Origin: AP-15 sp035252905
GTDB lineage: Bacteria; Pseudomonadota; Alphaproteobacteria; ATCC43930; CGMCC-115725
NCBI GenBank assembly: GCA_035252905.1
Contig: DATFCQ010000051.1
Location: forward strand, 3,557-67,556
DNA: 64,000 nucleotides
Direction of reading: 5' to 3'
Below the pieces are notes generated by a model. It was not told where the DNA came from. It did not search any database and saw only the letters and a list, made by a program, of their open reading frames with translations. Every line of letters begins with the position of its first letter. The stretch's first letter is position 1. Of this stretch, positions 18,056 to 26,769 are shown in pieces. A program made the translations under genes and the position numbers.

Positions 18056-19534
18056 CTATTCGGCCGCCGCCGCGTGGACCGGCGGCTGCGCGGCCTTGAG
18101 CACCGCGGCGGCTTCCTTCTCTACGACCGTGCCCTCGAAGAAGCGCGGGTTCTGGGTGCCCCACAACCGCACCGCGTTGGCGAAGACGAAGTCGCGGAAA
18201 TTGTCCTCGGTGATGTGGCCGTCTTCGACCAGTTCATAGGCCTCGGGCAGCGGATCGCGCATGTCGATCACGTCGAAATGGCCGATGTCGGAGCTGTAGA
18301 TCGCGTTCAACTGGCAGCCGAACGGGTTGCCCTTGCCAAAGGCGACCGCATTCATCCGGTCGTCCGCCTCGCAGCCGAAATAGTACGGCGTGGCATAGAG
18401 GTCGATCCAGTCCTGTTTGCGCGTGATCTTGCACGCGGCAAAGTCGTCGAGATCGTCGACCCCGCCGGTCATGTGCAGTTCGGGATCGGGCCAGCCGTCG
18501 CGCGCGCGCAGGGCTGCGGCGTGCTCCTGATATCCGTATTTCTCGACAAGGTTCATCAACAGGCTGCGGTCGAGCTTGTCGGGGCGCATGTTTTCGAGCG
18601 CCTTGGCGTTGCGCCGCTCCCAATGCTCGATCAGGTCGCCGAACAATTGCGACCCCCAGCCGACGCCGCCTTCGAGGAAGGCGAAGCGCAGTTCCGGGAA
18701 GCGCCTTGTGACCCCGCCGAGGAAGATCCCCTTGGCCGCGGCATGGCCGGCATCGGCGAAATGGCCGATATGATTGTAGGTGAAGTTGGTCGGCGAATTA
18801 CGCAAGGCCTGGTTGCTGCCGGTGCTGTGGAAGGTCGGCGCGATGCCGAGCTCGCGGCACGTCTCCCACACCGGGTCGTAATCGTAGAGGCTGTCGATGC
18901 CGAACACCTCGTACCACACGGCAAGGCGCGCCGTATCCGAGTCGTTGGCCGCCACCGAGGGGACCCGCCGCGGCATCGCGCTGCCGAACATGCCGACTTT
19001 GGAGCCAAGCTCCCGGGTGACGAATTCGAGTTCCGCGATCGCCTCCTCCGGCGTGTGCATCGGGATGATCGCGGCCGGCGTCATCCGGTCGCTGAGATCC
19101 TTGAAATACCCGGCGGAGACGATGTTGTAGGCGCGGATCACGGCGCGCCGCGTTTCGTCGTCGGCGATGCGCGGCAGGCGCAACCCGGCGGTCGGGTAGA
19201 TGATCGCGAAATCGGAGCCGATTTCGTCGAGCCGCTCATAGAGCAGATGCGGCAGCATCGCCGTGGCGCGGTCGAGGGTGTTTGCAGTCTGCCGGGTCCA
19301 GAAGCCCGGCATGGCGACGCGGCGCCGCCGCCGCTCGGCGACGCTCAATTGCAAGGCGTCGCGCGTCGTCGCCATCGCGGCGAGGAACCCGTCGGCCGCC
19401 TTATCGCCGCCGGCCTTGCGCATCTGCTCGCTGAACACCGGATCATACTCGACCCAGTGCCCGTCGCCGTCGATGACCGGATGCTTGAGTTTCGCGCGAA
19501 TGTCCGACGGGCGATGGTGGGCGTGGCCGCTCAT
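18056..19534 (-). CDS. amidohydrolase family protein (PF04909 type)
   Basis: A 492-residue TIM-barrel metal-dependent hydrolase or decarboxylase of the amidohydrolase_2 type. IDGDGHWVEYDP near residue 20 is the variant N-terminal motif of this subgroup, in which DxH replaces HxH. Later landmarks are FTYNHIGHF, FAFLEGGVGW and IYSSDIGHFD near the C-terminus, the last containing the catalytic Asp. Family members decarboxylate or hydrolyse aromatic and ring substrates. The start ATG 19534 follows GGAGGAACCC; the longer frame has no ribosome site. Monocistronic and convergent with the small gene on its left. Confidence 0.88.
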   Translation of the reverse strand: MSGHAHHRPSDIRAKLKHPVIDGDGHWVEYDPVFSEQMRKAGGDKAADGFLAAMATTRDALQLSVAERRRRRVAMPGFWTRQTANTLDRATAMLPHLLYERLDEIGSDFAIIYPTAGLRLPRIADDETRRAVIRAYNIVSAGYFKDLSDRMTPAAIIPMHTPEEAIAELEFVTRELGSKVGMFGSAMPRRVPSVAANDSDTARLAVWYEVFGIDSLYDYDPVWETCRELGIAPTFHSTGSNQALRNSPTNFTYNHIGHFADAGHAAAKGIFLGGVTRRFPELRFAFLEGGVGWGSQLFGDLIEHWERRNAKALENMRPDKLDRSLLMNLVEKYGYQEHAAALRARDGWPDPELHMTGGVDDLDDFAACKITRKQDWIDLYATPYYFGCEADDRMNAVAFGKGNPFGCQLNAIYSSDIGHFDVIDMRDPLPEAYELVEDGHITEDNFRDFVFANAVRLWGTQNPRFFEGTVVEKEAAAVLKAAQPPVHAAAAE

Positions 19535-19812
19535 GGGTTCCTCCGCAATGGTGGAAATTCTGCGCCGCGGCGCAGCGGCAACAGACAAATGATGACCCTA
19601 TCGACTATAGGGTTATGCCAGCTTGCACCGCCAGCCGGCGCACGACATCCGCTTTATCGGCATCCTTGACATTCACCGGGCGCAACGGCAGGGATTTTAC
19701 CTATCCTGGCCGAGAGCCTCTTCGCCGGGCGGCGCCGGCCGACATGGATGTTAGTTGCATCGGACGGCGGGGCCGCTATTTTGCGCAGATCGGGACTCTC
19801 GGGGGGGCAACA

Positions 19813-20286
19813 ATGAGGGCATCGACGCTTCTGTGCACGCTTGCCGCCCTGCTCGCGCTCGCCATGGCCGGCGCGAGCGCTGCGCCGGCAGACAAGCAGC
19901 AGGTTCTGAAAGAACGCCAGGCGCTGATGAAGAAGCAGGCGGACGACCTTCGCGCCGTCAAGGACTATCTCGACGGCAAGCTCGATCATGCCAAGGCCAC
20001 CGCTGCGGCGGCCGATCTGACCCGGACGATGGGCGAGATCCCCGAGGTGTTCCCGCCGGATACAGCGGGGCCCAGCCCCGACGGCAAGTACGCCGCAAAG
20101 CCGGCGATCTGGGCGGATTGGAAGGGTTTCCTTGCGCATCGCAACACTGCCGCGGCGAAGGTCGACACATTGGCCGCGGCGCTCAAGAGCGATGACAAGA
20201 CAAGGATAAAGACCGCCTTTGCCGATCTCGGGAAGAATGGCTGCGGCGCTTGTCACGGCAAATTCCGCGAAAAACTCGAAAAGTAA
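19813..20286 (+). CDS. cytochrome c' family protein
   Basis: A 157-residue periplasmic haem protein. A signal peptide covers residues 1-23 (hydrophobic core LLCTLAALLALAMAG, cleavage after ASA). A single haem site CGACH (Cys144, Cys147, His148) lies near the C-terminus, as in class II cytochromes c (four-helix bundle). Family members bind NO or act as electron carriers. The start ATG 19813 is favoured because it begins directly at the signal peptide. The gene overlaps the following diheme cytochrome gene by 37 bases, so both are likely made together and work in the same electron-transfer step. Confidence 0.9.
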   Translation: MRASTLLCTLAALLALAMAGASAAPADKQQVLKERQALMKKQADDLRAVKDYLDGKLDHAKATAAAADLTRTMGEIPEVFPPDTAGPSPDGKYAAKPAIWADWKGFLAHRNTAAAKVDTLAAALKSDDKTRIKTAFADLGKNGCGACHGKFREKLEK

Positions 20287-21161
20287 GCACGGCCGTCGCC
20301 GCCTGCCTGCTGCTGGCCGTCGCCCATATGGCCATTGGGGCGGCTGTTGCCGCCGAGGACGAAGCGATCGCGCGCGGCGCCTATCTGGCCAATGCCGCCG
20401 ATTGCGTCACCTGTCACACCGATGAGGAGCACCACGGCCGGCCTTACGCCGGCGGCCGCGCGATCCCGACCCCGTTCGGCACCTTCTACAGCCCGAACCT
20501 CACCCCCGACCGGGAGACCGGCATCGGCCGCTGGAGCGACGCGCAATTCCTGCGCGCCTTGCACGACGGAGTCCGCCCCGACGGCAGCAATCTGTACCCG
20601 GCATTCCCGTATACGAGCTTCACGAAGATCACCGACGCCGACGCGCTGGCGATCAAGGCCTATCTCTTCTCGCTGCCGGCGGTACGGCACAAGAACCGGC
20701 CGCCCGCTCTCCCCTTTCCGCTCTCCTGGCGCTGGCTGGTGACCCCCTGGAAGTGGCTGTTCTTCACGCCGGGACGCTTCCGCCCGGCGCCGGGGCGCAG
20801 CGCCCAGTGGAACCGCGGCGCCTACCTCGTCACCGCGCTCGCCCATTGCGGCGAGTGCCATACCCCGCGCAATTTTTTGGGAGCGATGGAACAGAGCCGG
20901 TTTCTCGCCGGCACCTCGTCGGGGCCGGACGGCAAGGCGGTTCCGAACATCACACCAGACCGCAAGACCGGCATCGGGAAATGGAGTCTCGACGACATCG
21001 TCACACTGCTCTCGACCGGCCAGACCCCCGATTTCGACTTCGTCGGCGGCGCCATGGCCGAGGTCATAAAGAGCACCTCGCGATTGACCGCCGAGGATCG
21101 CCGCGCGATCGCCGTCTTCCTCAAATCCGTGCCGCCCGTCGCGACGCCGGGGAAGAAATAG
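20250..21161 (+). CDS. diheme cytochrome c (alcohol/gluconate dehydrogenase cytochrome-subunit-like)
   Basis: A 303-residue exported protein with two class I haem sites, CVTCH (52-56) and CGECH (200-204). Each is followed by motifs such as NLTPDRETGIGRWSD that are typical of cytochrome subunits of membrane-bound dehydrogenases. The signal peptide needs the basic RKTRK and the hydrophobic AACLLLAVAHMAIGAAVAA. The only in-frame start that preserves it is TTG 20250, inside the upstream gene. ATG 20328 would remove the signal, so the rare TTG is preferred. There are two haem domains, where alcohol-dehydrogenase subunits usually have three. The matching dehydrogenase subunit is not adjacent. Confidence 0.88.
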   Translation: MSRQIPRKTRKVSTAVAACLLLAVAHMAIGAAVAAEDEAIARGAYLANAADCVTCHTDEEHHGRPYAGGRAIPTPFGTFYSPNLTPDRETGIGRWSDAQFLRALHDGVRPDGSNLYPAFPYTSFTKITDADALAIKAYLFSLPAVRHKNRPPALPFPLSWRWLVTPWKWLFFTPGRFRPAPGRSAQWNRGAYLVTALAHCGECHTPRNFLGAMEQSRFLAGTSSGPDGKAVPNITPDRKTGIGKWSLDDIVTLLSTGQTPDFDFVGGAMAEVIKSTSRLTAEDRRAIAVFLKSVPPVATPGKK

Positions 21162-21164
21162 CCG

Positions 21165-21405
21165 CAATCAGACACCGCCCCCAAGCGCCACCGCGGCGAA
21201 TGACTTCACCGTTCATGTCGACGACTTGGCATCGGGCGTTGATGCGCAATCCGGCGCGGGTATCGCGCACGACGACCATCATGTTGACGAGGATCACACC
21301 CTGCCAGTTCGCCATCTTGAGGCCGGTGGCGCTGGCGCGCTCGAAGACCGGGCTGCCGGACATCTATTGCAGATTGCGGTCATTGTATTGGCCGATGACG
21401 GGCAC
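21165..21405 (-). pseudogene. remnant of a FAD-dependent dehydrogenase (fumarate reductase flavoprotein type)
   Basis: A minus-strand stretch encodes RDTRAGLRINARCQVVDMNG followed by EVI, which resembles the segment just before the C-terminal FAD-binding GG motif of fumarate reductase/succinate dehydrogenase-type flavoproteins. The continuation is lost: RRGGAWGRCLIA follows and the frame ends. Upstream, in the same frame, lies a TAG stop preceded by PVIGQYNDRNLQ. Both ends are missing. I read it as a deletion remnant; the family assignment is from memory of the motif and is tentative. Confidence 0.4.
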
Positions 21406-21410
21406 CGCAG

Positions 21411-21478
21411 CCCCTCACCCTCCCGCTTCGCGGGTCCCTCCCTCTCCCCGCGCGCGGGGAGAGGGCCGGGGTGAGGGG
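21411..21478. repeat. palindromic dispersed repeat (CCCCTCACCC type)
   Basis: Ends CCCCTCACCC and GGGTGAGGGG with internal fold-backs CCCGCTTCGCGGG and CTCTCCCCGCGCGCGGGGAG. It is a typical alphaproteobacterial intergenic palindrome, lying upstream of nothing obvious and next to the flavoprotein remnant. Confidence 0.7.
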
Positions 21479-21541
21479 CGATTCTGGCCCGGCGCGGAGG
21501 CGGTCTATAGGCAGCGCTTCATGTCTGATCTGCCCGGCCGG

Positions 21542-23038
21542 CTACTCCGGCCGCGCGCCGTAGCGGTGGACATGATAGGGCGTGCGGGCGAGACCCGGAC
21601 AATAGCTACCGACCACCGGTTCGAGGGCCTCGTAGAGCCGGCGGTTGTCGGCATTGGCGGCGGCGAGCCGCTCGCGCGCCGCCGCGACCCGGTCGCGCAG
21701 GCGGTCGAGATCGACGGTCAGGACGCGGCGGTTTTCAACCACGAGGCGCCCCCCGATCATCACGCTGTGCACCGCGTTTCCGTCCTCGCTGTGCACGAAC
21801 TGGTTGACCGGGTCGTTGAGCGGCAGCCAGTTCGGGTGGTCGAGATCGAGGAGGACGAGATCGGCCTTGTAGCCGGGCGCGATGCGGCCGATGCGGTCGC
21901 CAAAGCCGAGCGCCCGGGCGCTGCCCTCGGTCGCCGCCAGGGCCGCCTCGCGCGTCGTCAGCCAGCGCCGCCATTCCGGCCCCTGCACCTTCGAGACAAA
22001 GGAAGCGAGCCGCATCGCCTCGTACATGTTCTGATTGTCGGAACAGTTCGCTCCGTCGGTGCCGATGCCGAGATTGACATGATGGTCGAGCATTGCGCGC
22101 GCATCGGCGAGACCGGCGCCGAGCCGCATGTTGCTGCCGGGGTTGTGCGCGATCGAGGCGCCGCGATCGCCGAGCCGGGCCATGTCGTCGTCATCGAGCC
22201 AGACGCCGTGGGCGACCGTGAAATCGGGCCCGAGCACGCCGAGGTCGTCGAGATGCGCGGTCAGGCTCTTGCCGTAGAGCCGCATCCCGGCGATCGCCTG
22301 CACCTTGGATTCGGCGACATGACTGTGCAGGCCGAGGCCGAACTCGCGCGCCAAGGCGGCGCAGCCGCGGATGAACGCGTCCGAGCAATGGTGCGGGATC
22401 GTCGGCGCCACCGCCGGGCGCACCCGGTCGCGATCGAACGACCCGTGTTGGAGCGCCGCGCGCACCGCTTGCAGGGTCGCTTCGCCCGGCGGCAGGCGCA
22501 GCCCCGCAACCCGCGCACGCAAGGTCTCGGGCAGTGCCTCGGAAAGCCCGGGGATCGCCTCGAAAAAACTGCGGTCGGCGATCATCGGGGCGATCACCGC
22601 GCACATGCCGATTTCCGCATAGGCCGAGGCAACCAACGAAAGGCCGTCGCGGCTCGGCAACGGCCATTCGACAAACAGATCGTAGCAGGCGGTGCAGCCC
22701 TTCAGGACCATCTCGACCGCGCCGAGCTGGGCGGTCAGGTGGAGATCCTCGGGGCCGCGATGGCCGGTCAGCCAAGGCGCCGCGGTCAACAATAATTCGA
22801 GGGTCCAGCGGTCGCCCATGCCCTTGGCGAGATTGCCGTGGGCATGGGTGTGCGCGTTGACGAGGCCGGGATGGACCAGTTTGCGCTCGGCCGCAATCAC
22901 GGCCGCGCCTTCCGGCGCCGGAGAGCCCGGCGGGCCGATCTCGCGGATCGCGTCATCCTCGATCAGGATGTCGGCCGGATCGGCGGTGCCGGCGGCGATG
23001 TCGAGCACGCGGCCGCCGCGCAGGATCGTATAAGCCAT
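21542..23038 (-). CDS. amidohydrolase (SAH/MTA deaminase or triazine-hydrolase-like)
   Basis: A 498-residue member of the amidohydrolase superfamily. LVHPGLVNAHTHAHGNLAKG holds the HxH metal site near residue 68. LHSHVAESK and AHGVWLDD carry further ligands, and IGTDGANCSDNQNM the catalytic Asp. It has the canonical deaminase motifs, unlike its relative at 8,575, so a ring-deaminating or dechlorinating activity on an N-heterocycle is likely. The start ATG 23038 follows GGGAGCGATCCG. The divergent neighbour is an AtzG-like/amidase pair, so the shared intergenic region may carry both promoters. Confidence 0.9.
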   Translation of the reverse strand: MAYTILRGGRVLDIAAGTADPADILIEDDAIREIGPPGSPAPEGAAVIAAERKLVHPGLVNAHTHAHGNLAKGMGDRWTLELLLTAAPWLTGHRGPEDLHLTAQLGAVEMVLKGCTACYDLFVEWPLPSRDGLSLVASAYAEIGMCAVIAPMIADRSFFEAIPGLSEALPETLRARVAGLRLPPGEATLQAVRAALQHGSFDRDRVRPAVAPTIPHHCSDAFIRGCAALAREFGLGLHSHVAESKVQAIAGMRLYGKSLTAHLDDLGVLGPDFTVAHGVWLDDDDMARLGDRGASIAHNPGSNMRLGAGLADARAMLDHHVNLGIGTDGANCSDNQNMYEAMRLASFVSKVQGPEWRRWLTTREAALAATEGSARALGFGDRIGRIAPGYKADLVLLDLDHPNWLPLNDPVNQFVHSEDGNAVHSVMIGGRLVVENRRVLTVDLDRLRDRVAAARERLAAANADNRRLYEALEPVVGSYCPGLARTPYHVHRYGARPE

Positions 23039-23183
23039 CGGATCGCTCCCTCGGCGCGTTCGCCGCAAGACAGTAGAGCAATGGGCCGCCGCCCGTCACC
23101 CGGCGCGGCAATGCAAGGCTGTTGCACTTTCGATCCGGCGGTCGAGAATGGGCTCGGCGGCCCGACGGGAGGATCAGATCATC

Positions 23184-23366
23184 ATGGACAAAGCGACCCT
23201 GGAACTGCTGGCGCGGCGCGCCGGATTGGACAAGGCGCTGAGAGAATTTCCCGACGATGTTGCCGCCGCCGCCGAACAGGCGAGCGGCGCCGTCGCGCGG
23301 ATCAAGGCGCCGAGCGATCCGCGCGCCGAGCCGTGGCCGCCGATGCGCGCCGGGAGGAGCCTGTGA
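23184..23366 (+). CDS. AtzG-like (GatC-fold) small subunit, copy 1
   Basis: A 60-residue protein starting MDKATLELLARRAGLD, with a two-helix N-terminus and a Pro-rich tail ending EPWPPMRAGRSL. This is the pattern of AtzG/DUF4089, a GatC-like small subunit that supports the amidase AtzE. The stop overlaps the GTG of the amidase by 4 bases (GTGA), which supports a stoichiometric complex. A second such pair lies at 29,626. The assignment rests on size, context and general pattern rather than a strong motif. Confidence 0.7.
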   Translation: MDKATLELLARRAGLDKALREFPDDVAAAAEQASGAVARIKAPSDPRAEPWPPMRAGRSL

Positions 23367-24757
23367 GCGACCTCTACTGGCTCACGGCGAGGGAGGCGGC
23401 GCAGGCGATCGCCGCCCGCAAGCTCTCGCCGGTCGAACTGACGACGGCGCTCCTGGAGCGGATCGGCCGGCTCGACCCGAAGCTCCATGCGTTCATCCGC
23501 CTCGACGCCGAAGCGGCGATGGACGCGGCGCGAGCGGCCGAAGCCGAGATCGCCGCGGGCCGCCCACGCGGGCCATTGCACGGCGTGCCGGTCGGCATCA
23601 AGGACATCATCGATGTCGCGGGCCTGCCGACGACCTGCCATTCCAAGATCCTGATCGACAACATCGCCGCCTCCGATGCGGTGTGCGTGGCGCGACTGCG
23701 CGGCGCCGGCGCGATCATCCTCGGAAAATTGTCGACGCACGAATTCGCGATCGGCGGCCCCAGCTTCGACCTGCCCTGGCCGCCCGCACGCAACCCGTGG
23801 AACCCCGATCATCACCCCGGCGGCTCGTCTTCGGGATCGGGCGCGGGGGTCGCCGCCGGCCTGTTCCCCTTGGCCCTGGGCAGCGACACCGGCGGCAGCG
23901 TGCGCAACCCGGCCAGCGCCTGCGGCATCGTCGGGCTCAAGCCGACCTACGGCCTGGTGTCGCGCCGCGGCGTCTTTCCGCTGTCCTTCACGCTCGACCA
24001 TGTCGGCCCACTGACCCGCACCGTGGCCGACAACGCGCTGATATTGGAGGTCATCGCCGGTCATGATCCGCTCGACCCCGGCAGCGCCGCCGCGCCGGCC
24101 GGGCATTATGCGCGCCGATTGGAGCACGGCGCGCGCGGGCTGCGCATCGGCTTCATCCGGCATTTCCACCAGACCGACCTGCCGGCCGATGCCGAGGTCG
24201 CGGCCGCACTGGAGAACGTCGCCCAGACCCTGGAGGGGCTCGGCGCTCAGATCCGCGAGGTCCGCCTGCCGACGCTCGGCGAGTTCGGCGCCGTCAACCG
24301 GGTGATCCTGCAGAGCGAGGCCTGGGCGATCCACGGCCCCTGGCTGCGCGAGCGGCCCGGCGATTACGGCCGGCTCGCCCGCCGTCGCCTGATGCCCGGG
24401 GCTTTCCTCGGCGCCGGCGACTACGTGCAGGCCGCACGCCGGCGGCTCGAAATGATCGCCGCGGTCGAAGACACCCTGCGCGAGGTCGACGTCCTGATGT
24501 GTGCCAGCGCGATGGATCCGCCGAGCCGGATCGAGGATGCGGCCGAGACCGAGCGCACCTATCCGCGGCAGGCGCGCACGCCGTTCAACGTGACCGGCCA
24601 TCCGGCACTGGCGATGATGGCCGGTCTGTCACGCGGCGGGCTGCCATTGTCGGTGCAGTTTGTCGGCCGCACCTTCGAGGAAGCCACACTGTTCCAGATC
24701 GCGCGCGCCTGGGAACGCGCTTCCGGCACCGACGAAAAGCACCCGCCTGTGCAGTAA
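23363..24757 (+). CDS. amidase (amidase-signature family), copy 1
   Basis: A 464-residue amidase-signature enzyme with a Ser-cisSer-Lys triad: Lys80 in VGIKDI, Ser155/156 in GGSSSGSGAG and Ser179 in GSDTGGSVRNPA. It hydrolyses a carboxamide to acid and ammonia; the substrate is unknown. The start GTG 23363 overlaps the stop of the small AtzG-like gene and has GGGAGGAG 5 bases upstream. Close similarity to the amidase at 29,812 (GGPSFDLPWPPARNPW is identical apart from the next residues) shows a cassette duplication. Relatives with an AtzG partner act on carboxybiuret-type molecules. Confidence 0.93.
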   Translation: MSDLYWLTAREAAQAIAARKLSPVELTTALLERIGRLDPKLHAFIRLDAEAAMDAARAAEAEIAAGRPRGPLHGVPVGIKDIIDVAGLPTTCHSKILIDNIAASDAVCVARLRGAGAIILGKLSTHEFAIGGPSFDLPWPPARNPWNPDHHPGGSSSGSGAGVAAGLFPLALGSDTGGSVRNPASACGIVGLKPTYGLVSRRGVFPLSFTLDHVGPLTRTVADNALILEVIAGHDPLDPGSAAAPAGHYARRLEHGARGLRIGFIRHFHQTDLPADAEVAAALENVAQTLEGLGAQIREVRLPTLGEFGAVNRVILQSEAWAIHGPWLRERPGDYGRLARRRLMPGAFLGAGDYVQAARRRLEMIAAVEDTLREVDVLMCASAMDPPSRIEDAAETERTYPRQARTPFNVTGHPALAMMAGLSRGGLPLSVQFVGRTFEEATLFQIARAWERASGTDEKHPPVQ

Positions 24758-24775
24758 GCGGGCGGAGGGCCGATC

Positions 24776-25222
24776 ATGACCAACCCCGACCGGTTCGCTC
24801 TCGAACGCTTTGTCACGGCCCAGGCACCCGTCTTTTCCTCGGTAGTGGAGGAGCTCAAGGCGGGCCGCAAGCGCAGCCATTGGATGTGGTTCATCTTTCC
24901 GCAATTGCGCGGGCTGGGCCGTTCCCCGACGGCCGAGCTCTACGGCATCGGCTCGCTTGACGAGGCGCGCGCCTACCTCGCCCATCCGGTGCTGGGACCC
25001 CGGCTCGATCGGTGCACCCGCCTGGTTCTCGCCATCGAGAACAGCTCGTTGCATCGGATATTCGGATCGCCGGACGACCTCAAATTCCGCTCCTCGATGA
25101 CCCTGTTCGCGCTCGCGGCAGGGGATCAGGGAAGCCCGTTCCGGCAGGCTCTCGACCGCTGGTGCGACGGCCAAGTCGATGAAAGGACGCGGGAGCTGTT
25201 GGACACCGGCGGTCGGCACTAG
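24776..25222 (+). CDS. DUF1810 family protein
   Basis: A 148-residue cytosolic protein with the family landmarks FVTAQAPVFSSVVEELKAGRK, HWMWFIFPQLRGLG and a PVLGPRL segment. Members of DUF1810 are widespread single-domain proteins, sometimes next to restriction or nucleotide-metabolism genes, and have no established activity. The length is normal. It starts 18 bases after the amidase stop with GGCGGAGGG upstream, so it could be co-transcribed. Confidence 0.9.
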   Translation: MTNPDRFALERFVTAQAPVFSSVVEELKAGRKRSHWMWFIFPQLRGLGRSPTAELYGIGSLDEARAYLAHPVLGPRLDRCTRLVLAIENSSLHRIFGSPDDLKFRSSMTLFALAAGDQGSPFRQALDRWCDGQVDERTRELLDTGGRH

Positions 25223-25253
25223 GCGGACGCCGGGATCGGAATGGGGGGACAAC

Positions 25254-26678
25254 ATGCGGCTGCCGGCAGCCTGCTACCTCTTGGCCCTGCTTGCCTTCAG
25301 TGCCGCGGGATGCCAGCCGAATGCTCCGCTCCGTTATCGGACGGATGCGTGTCTGGCGCCGGCCGGCGCCACCGGCGACGCGTGCGGCGTCTCCTCCTTG
25401 GAGGAGCATCGGCTGCAGAACCACCCCGGCCAATCCTTCCTGCTCGGCTTTGTCGAGGTCGACGATCAGGGCAGGCCGTATATCCGCAACCAGATCCCCC
25501 TATTGTTCAACCGGATCGAGCAGGAGGCCCGGTACCGGGACCTGTCGATCGTCGTCTTCGTCCACGGCTGGAAGCACAACGACGCGCCGACCGACGACAA
25601 TGTCGTCGCGTTTCGCCGCCTGTTGCGGCAGGTGGCCGAAATTGAATTGCAGCGGGCGCCGACCTACTGGCCGAAGCGCAAGGTGGTCGGGATCTATATC
25701 GGGTGGCGCGGGCTTTCGTTCGGCGCCGGCGAGATCGGGCAGGACCTGACGTTCTGGACGCGCATGGCTGCCGCCCATCGCGTCGCCGAGGGAGCGGTGC
25801 GCGAGGTGTTGGCGCGCGCCAAGGCGCTGCGCGACGCCGTCGACGCCTCATCCTGGCCCGGCCATCAGGATCACCGCAGCACCCGATTGATCACGATCGG
25901 GCACAGCTTTGGCGGATTGATCGTCTACACGGCCCTGTCGCAATACTTCATCGACCAAGCGGTACAGAGCGAGGCGGCACCATTCGCCCGATCCCTGCTG
26001 CCCGCGCCGGCGCAAGGCGGACCGGACAAGGGCAAGGAGATCGCCGGGTACGGCGACCTCGTGGTCGTCGTCAATCCGGCGATCGAAGCGACGCGCTTCG
26101 AGCCGATCCGCGAATTGATGCAGAACCGCCGCAGCCCGGGCGGTTTTGCCCCGAACCAGAACCCGGTCTTTGTCGAGGTCACCTCGGACGCCGATTGGGC
26201 GACCGGCATCGCCTTCCCCGCCGGGCGCCTCGTCAACACGACGGTCGAGAGCTTTACCGGCCAGGGCGAGCGGCAGGAAGCGATGGCCGCGCTCGGCCAT
26301 TATCCCCTGTTCTGGACCCATCGCCTCGCGGGCCCTGCGGCCCGAGCGGACCAGAACCCGACGCCGCCGCCGATCGACGTCGAACAGGAATGCCGCGACT
26401 TCGCCCGCTTCACTACGCAGGAGCGGGCCGACGGCTATCTGAAACCCGGCTGGCGGCGGCGCTACCGGACCGGCGCCGTACTGACTGCGAACGCGAATTT
26501 CGACCCCAACGACCCCTTCTGGATCATCACCACCGACCAATCGATGATCGAGGGCCACAACGACATCGAGGAGCCGGTCTTTGTCGATTTCATCCGCCAG
26601 CTCTATGACGACCTCGTCCGCCTCAAGGAGGACGTGCCGTGCCGCACCACACCGGGCGCGGCGCGCAAGATAGGATGA
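25254..26678 (+). CDS. predicted lipoprotein with alpha/beta-hydrolase domain
   Basis: A 474-residue secreted protein. A short signal peptide ends in the lipobox FSAAGC, so Cys20 is likely lipid-modified and anchors it to the envelope. The body has an alpha/beta-hydrolase fold: IVVFVHGWKHND forms the oxyanion region and GHSFGG the nucleophile elbow (about residue 221). A C-terminal region after residue 330 is of unknown function. This is an esterase- or lipase-like layout of the DUF900 type. The start is ATG 25254 directly before the signal. Nothing nearby suggests a substrate. Confidence 0.85.
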   Translation: MRLPAACYLLALLAFSAAGCQPNAPLRYRTDACLAPAGATGDACGVSSLEEHRLQNHPGQSFLLGFVEVDDQGRPYIRNQIPLLFNRIEQEARYRDLSIVVFVHGWKHNDAPTDDNVVAFRRLLRQVAEIELQRAPTYWPKRKVVGIYIGWRGLSFGAGEIGQDLTFWTRMAAAHRVAEGAVREVLARAKALRDAVDASSWPGHQDHRSTRLITIGHSFGGLIVYTALSQYFIDQAVQSEAAPFARSLLPAPAQGGPDKGKEIAGYGDLVVVVNPAIEATRFEPIRELMQNRRSPGGFAPNQNPVFVEVTSDADWATGIAFPAGRLVNTTVESFTGQGERQEAMAALGHYPLFWTHRLAGPAARADQNPTPPPIDVEQECRDFARFTTQERADGYLKPGWRRRYRTGAVLTANANFDPNDPFWIITTDQSMIEGHNDIEEPVFVDFIRQLYDDLVRLKEDVPCRTTPGAARKIG

Positions 26679-26685
26679 ACAAGAT

Positions 26686-26727
26686 GGCGGAATACGCTGC
26701 GCTATTCCGCCGCTTTTCAAACAGGAT
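26686..26727. repeat. REP-like element, half copy (copy 5)
   Basis: A single hairpin GGCGGAATACGCTGCGCTAT (continuing TCCGCC) is followed by TTCAAACAGG, the reverse complement of the outer CCTGTTTGAA end. The second arm is absent, so this is a solo or decayed unit between convergent genes. Confidence 0.75.
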
Positions 26728-26769
26728 CCAAATCAAAACAGATTTAAACTGATCCCTCTTTTTCCAAAC

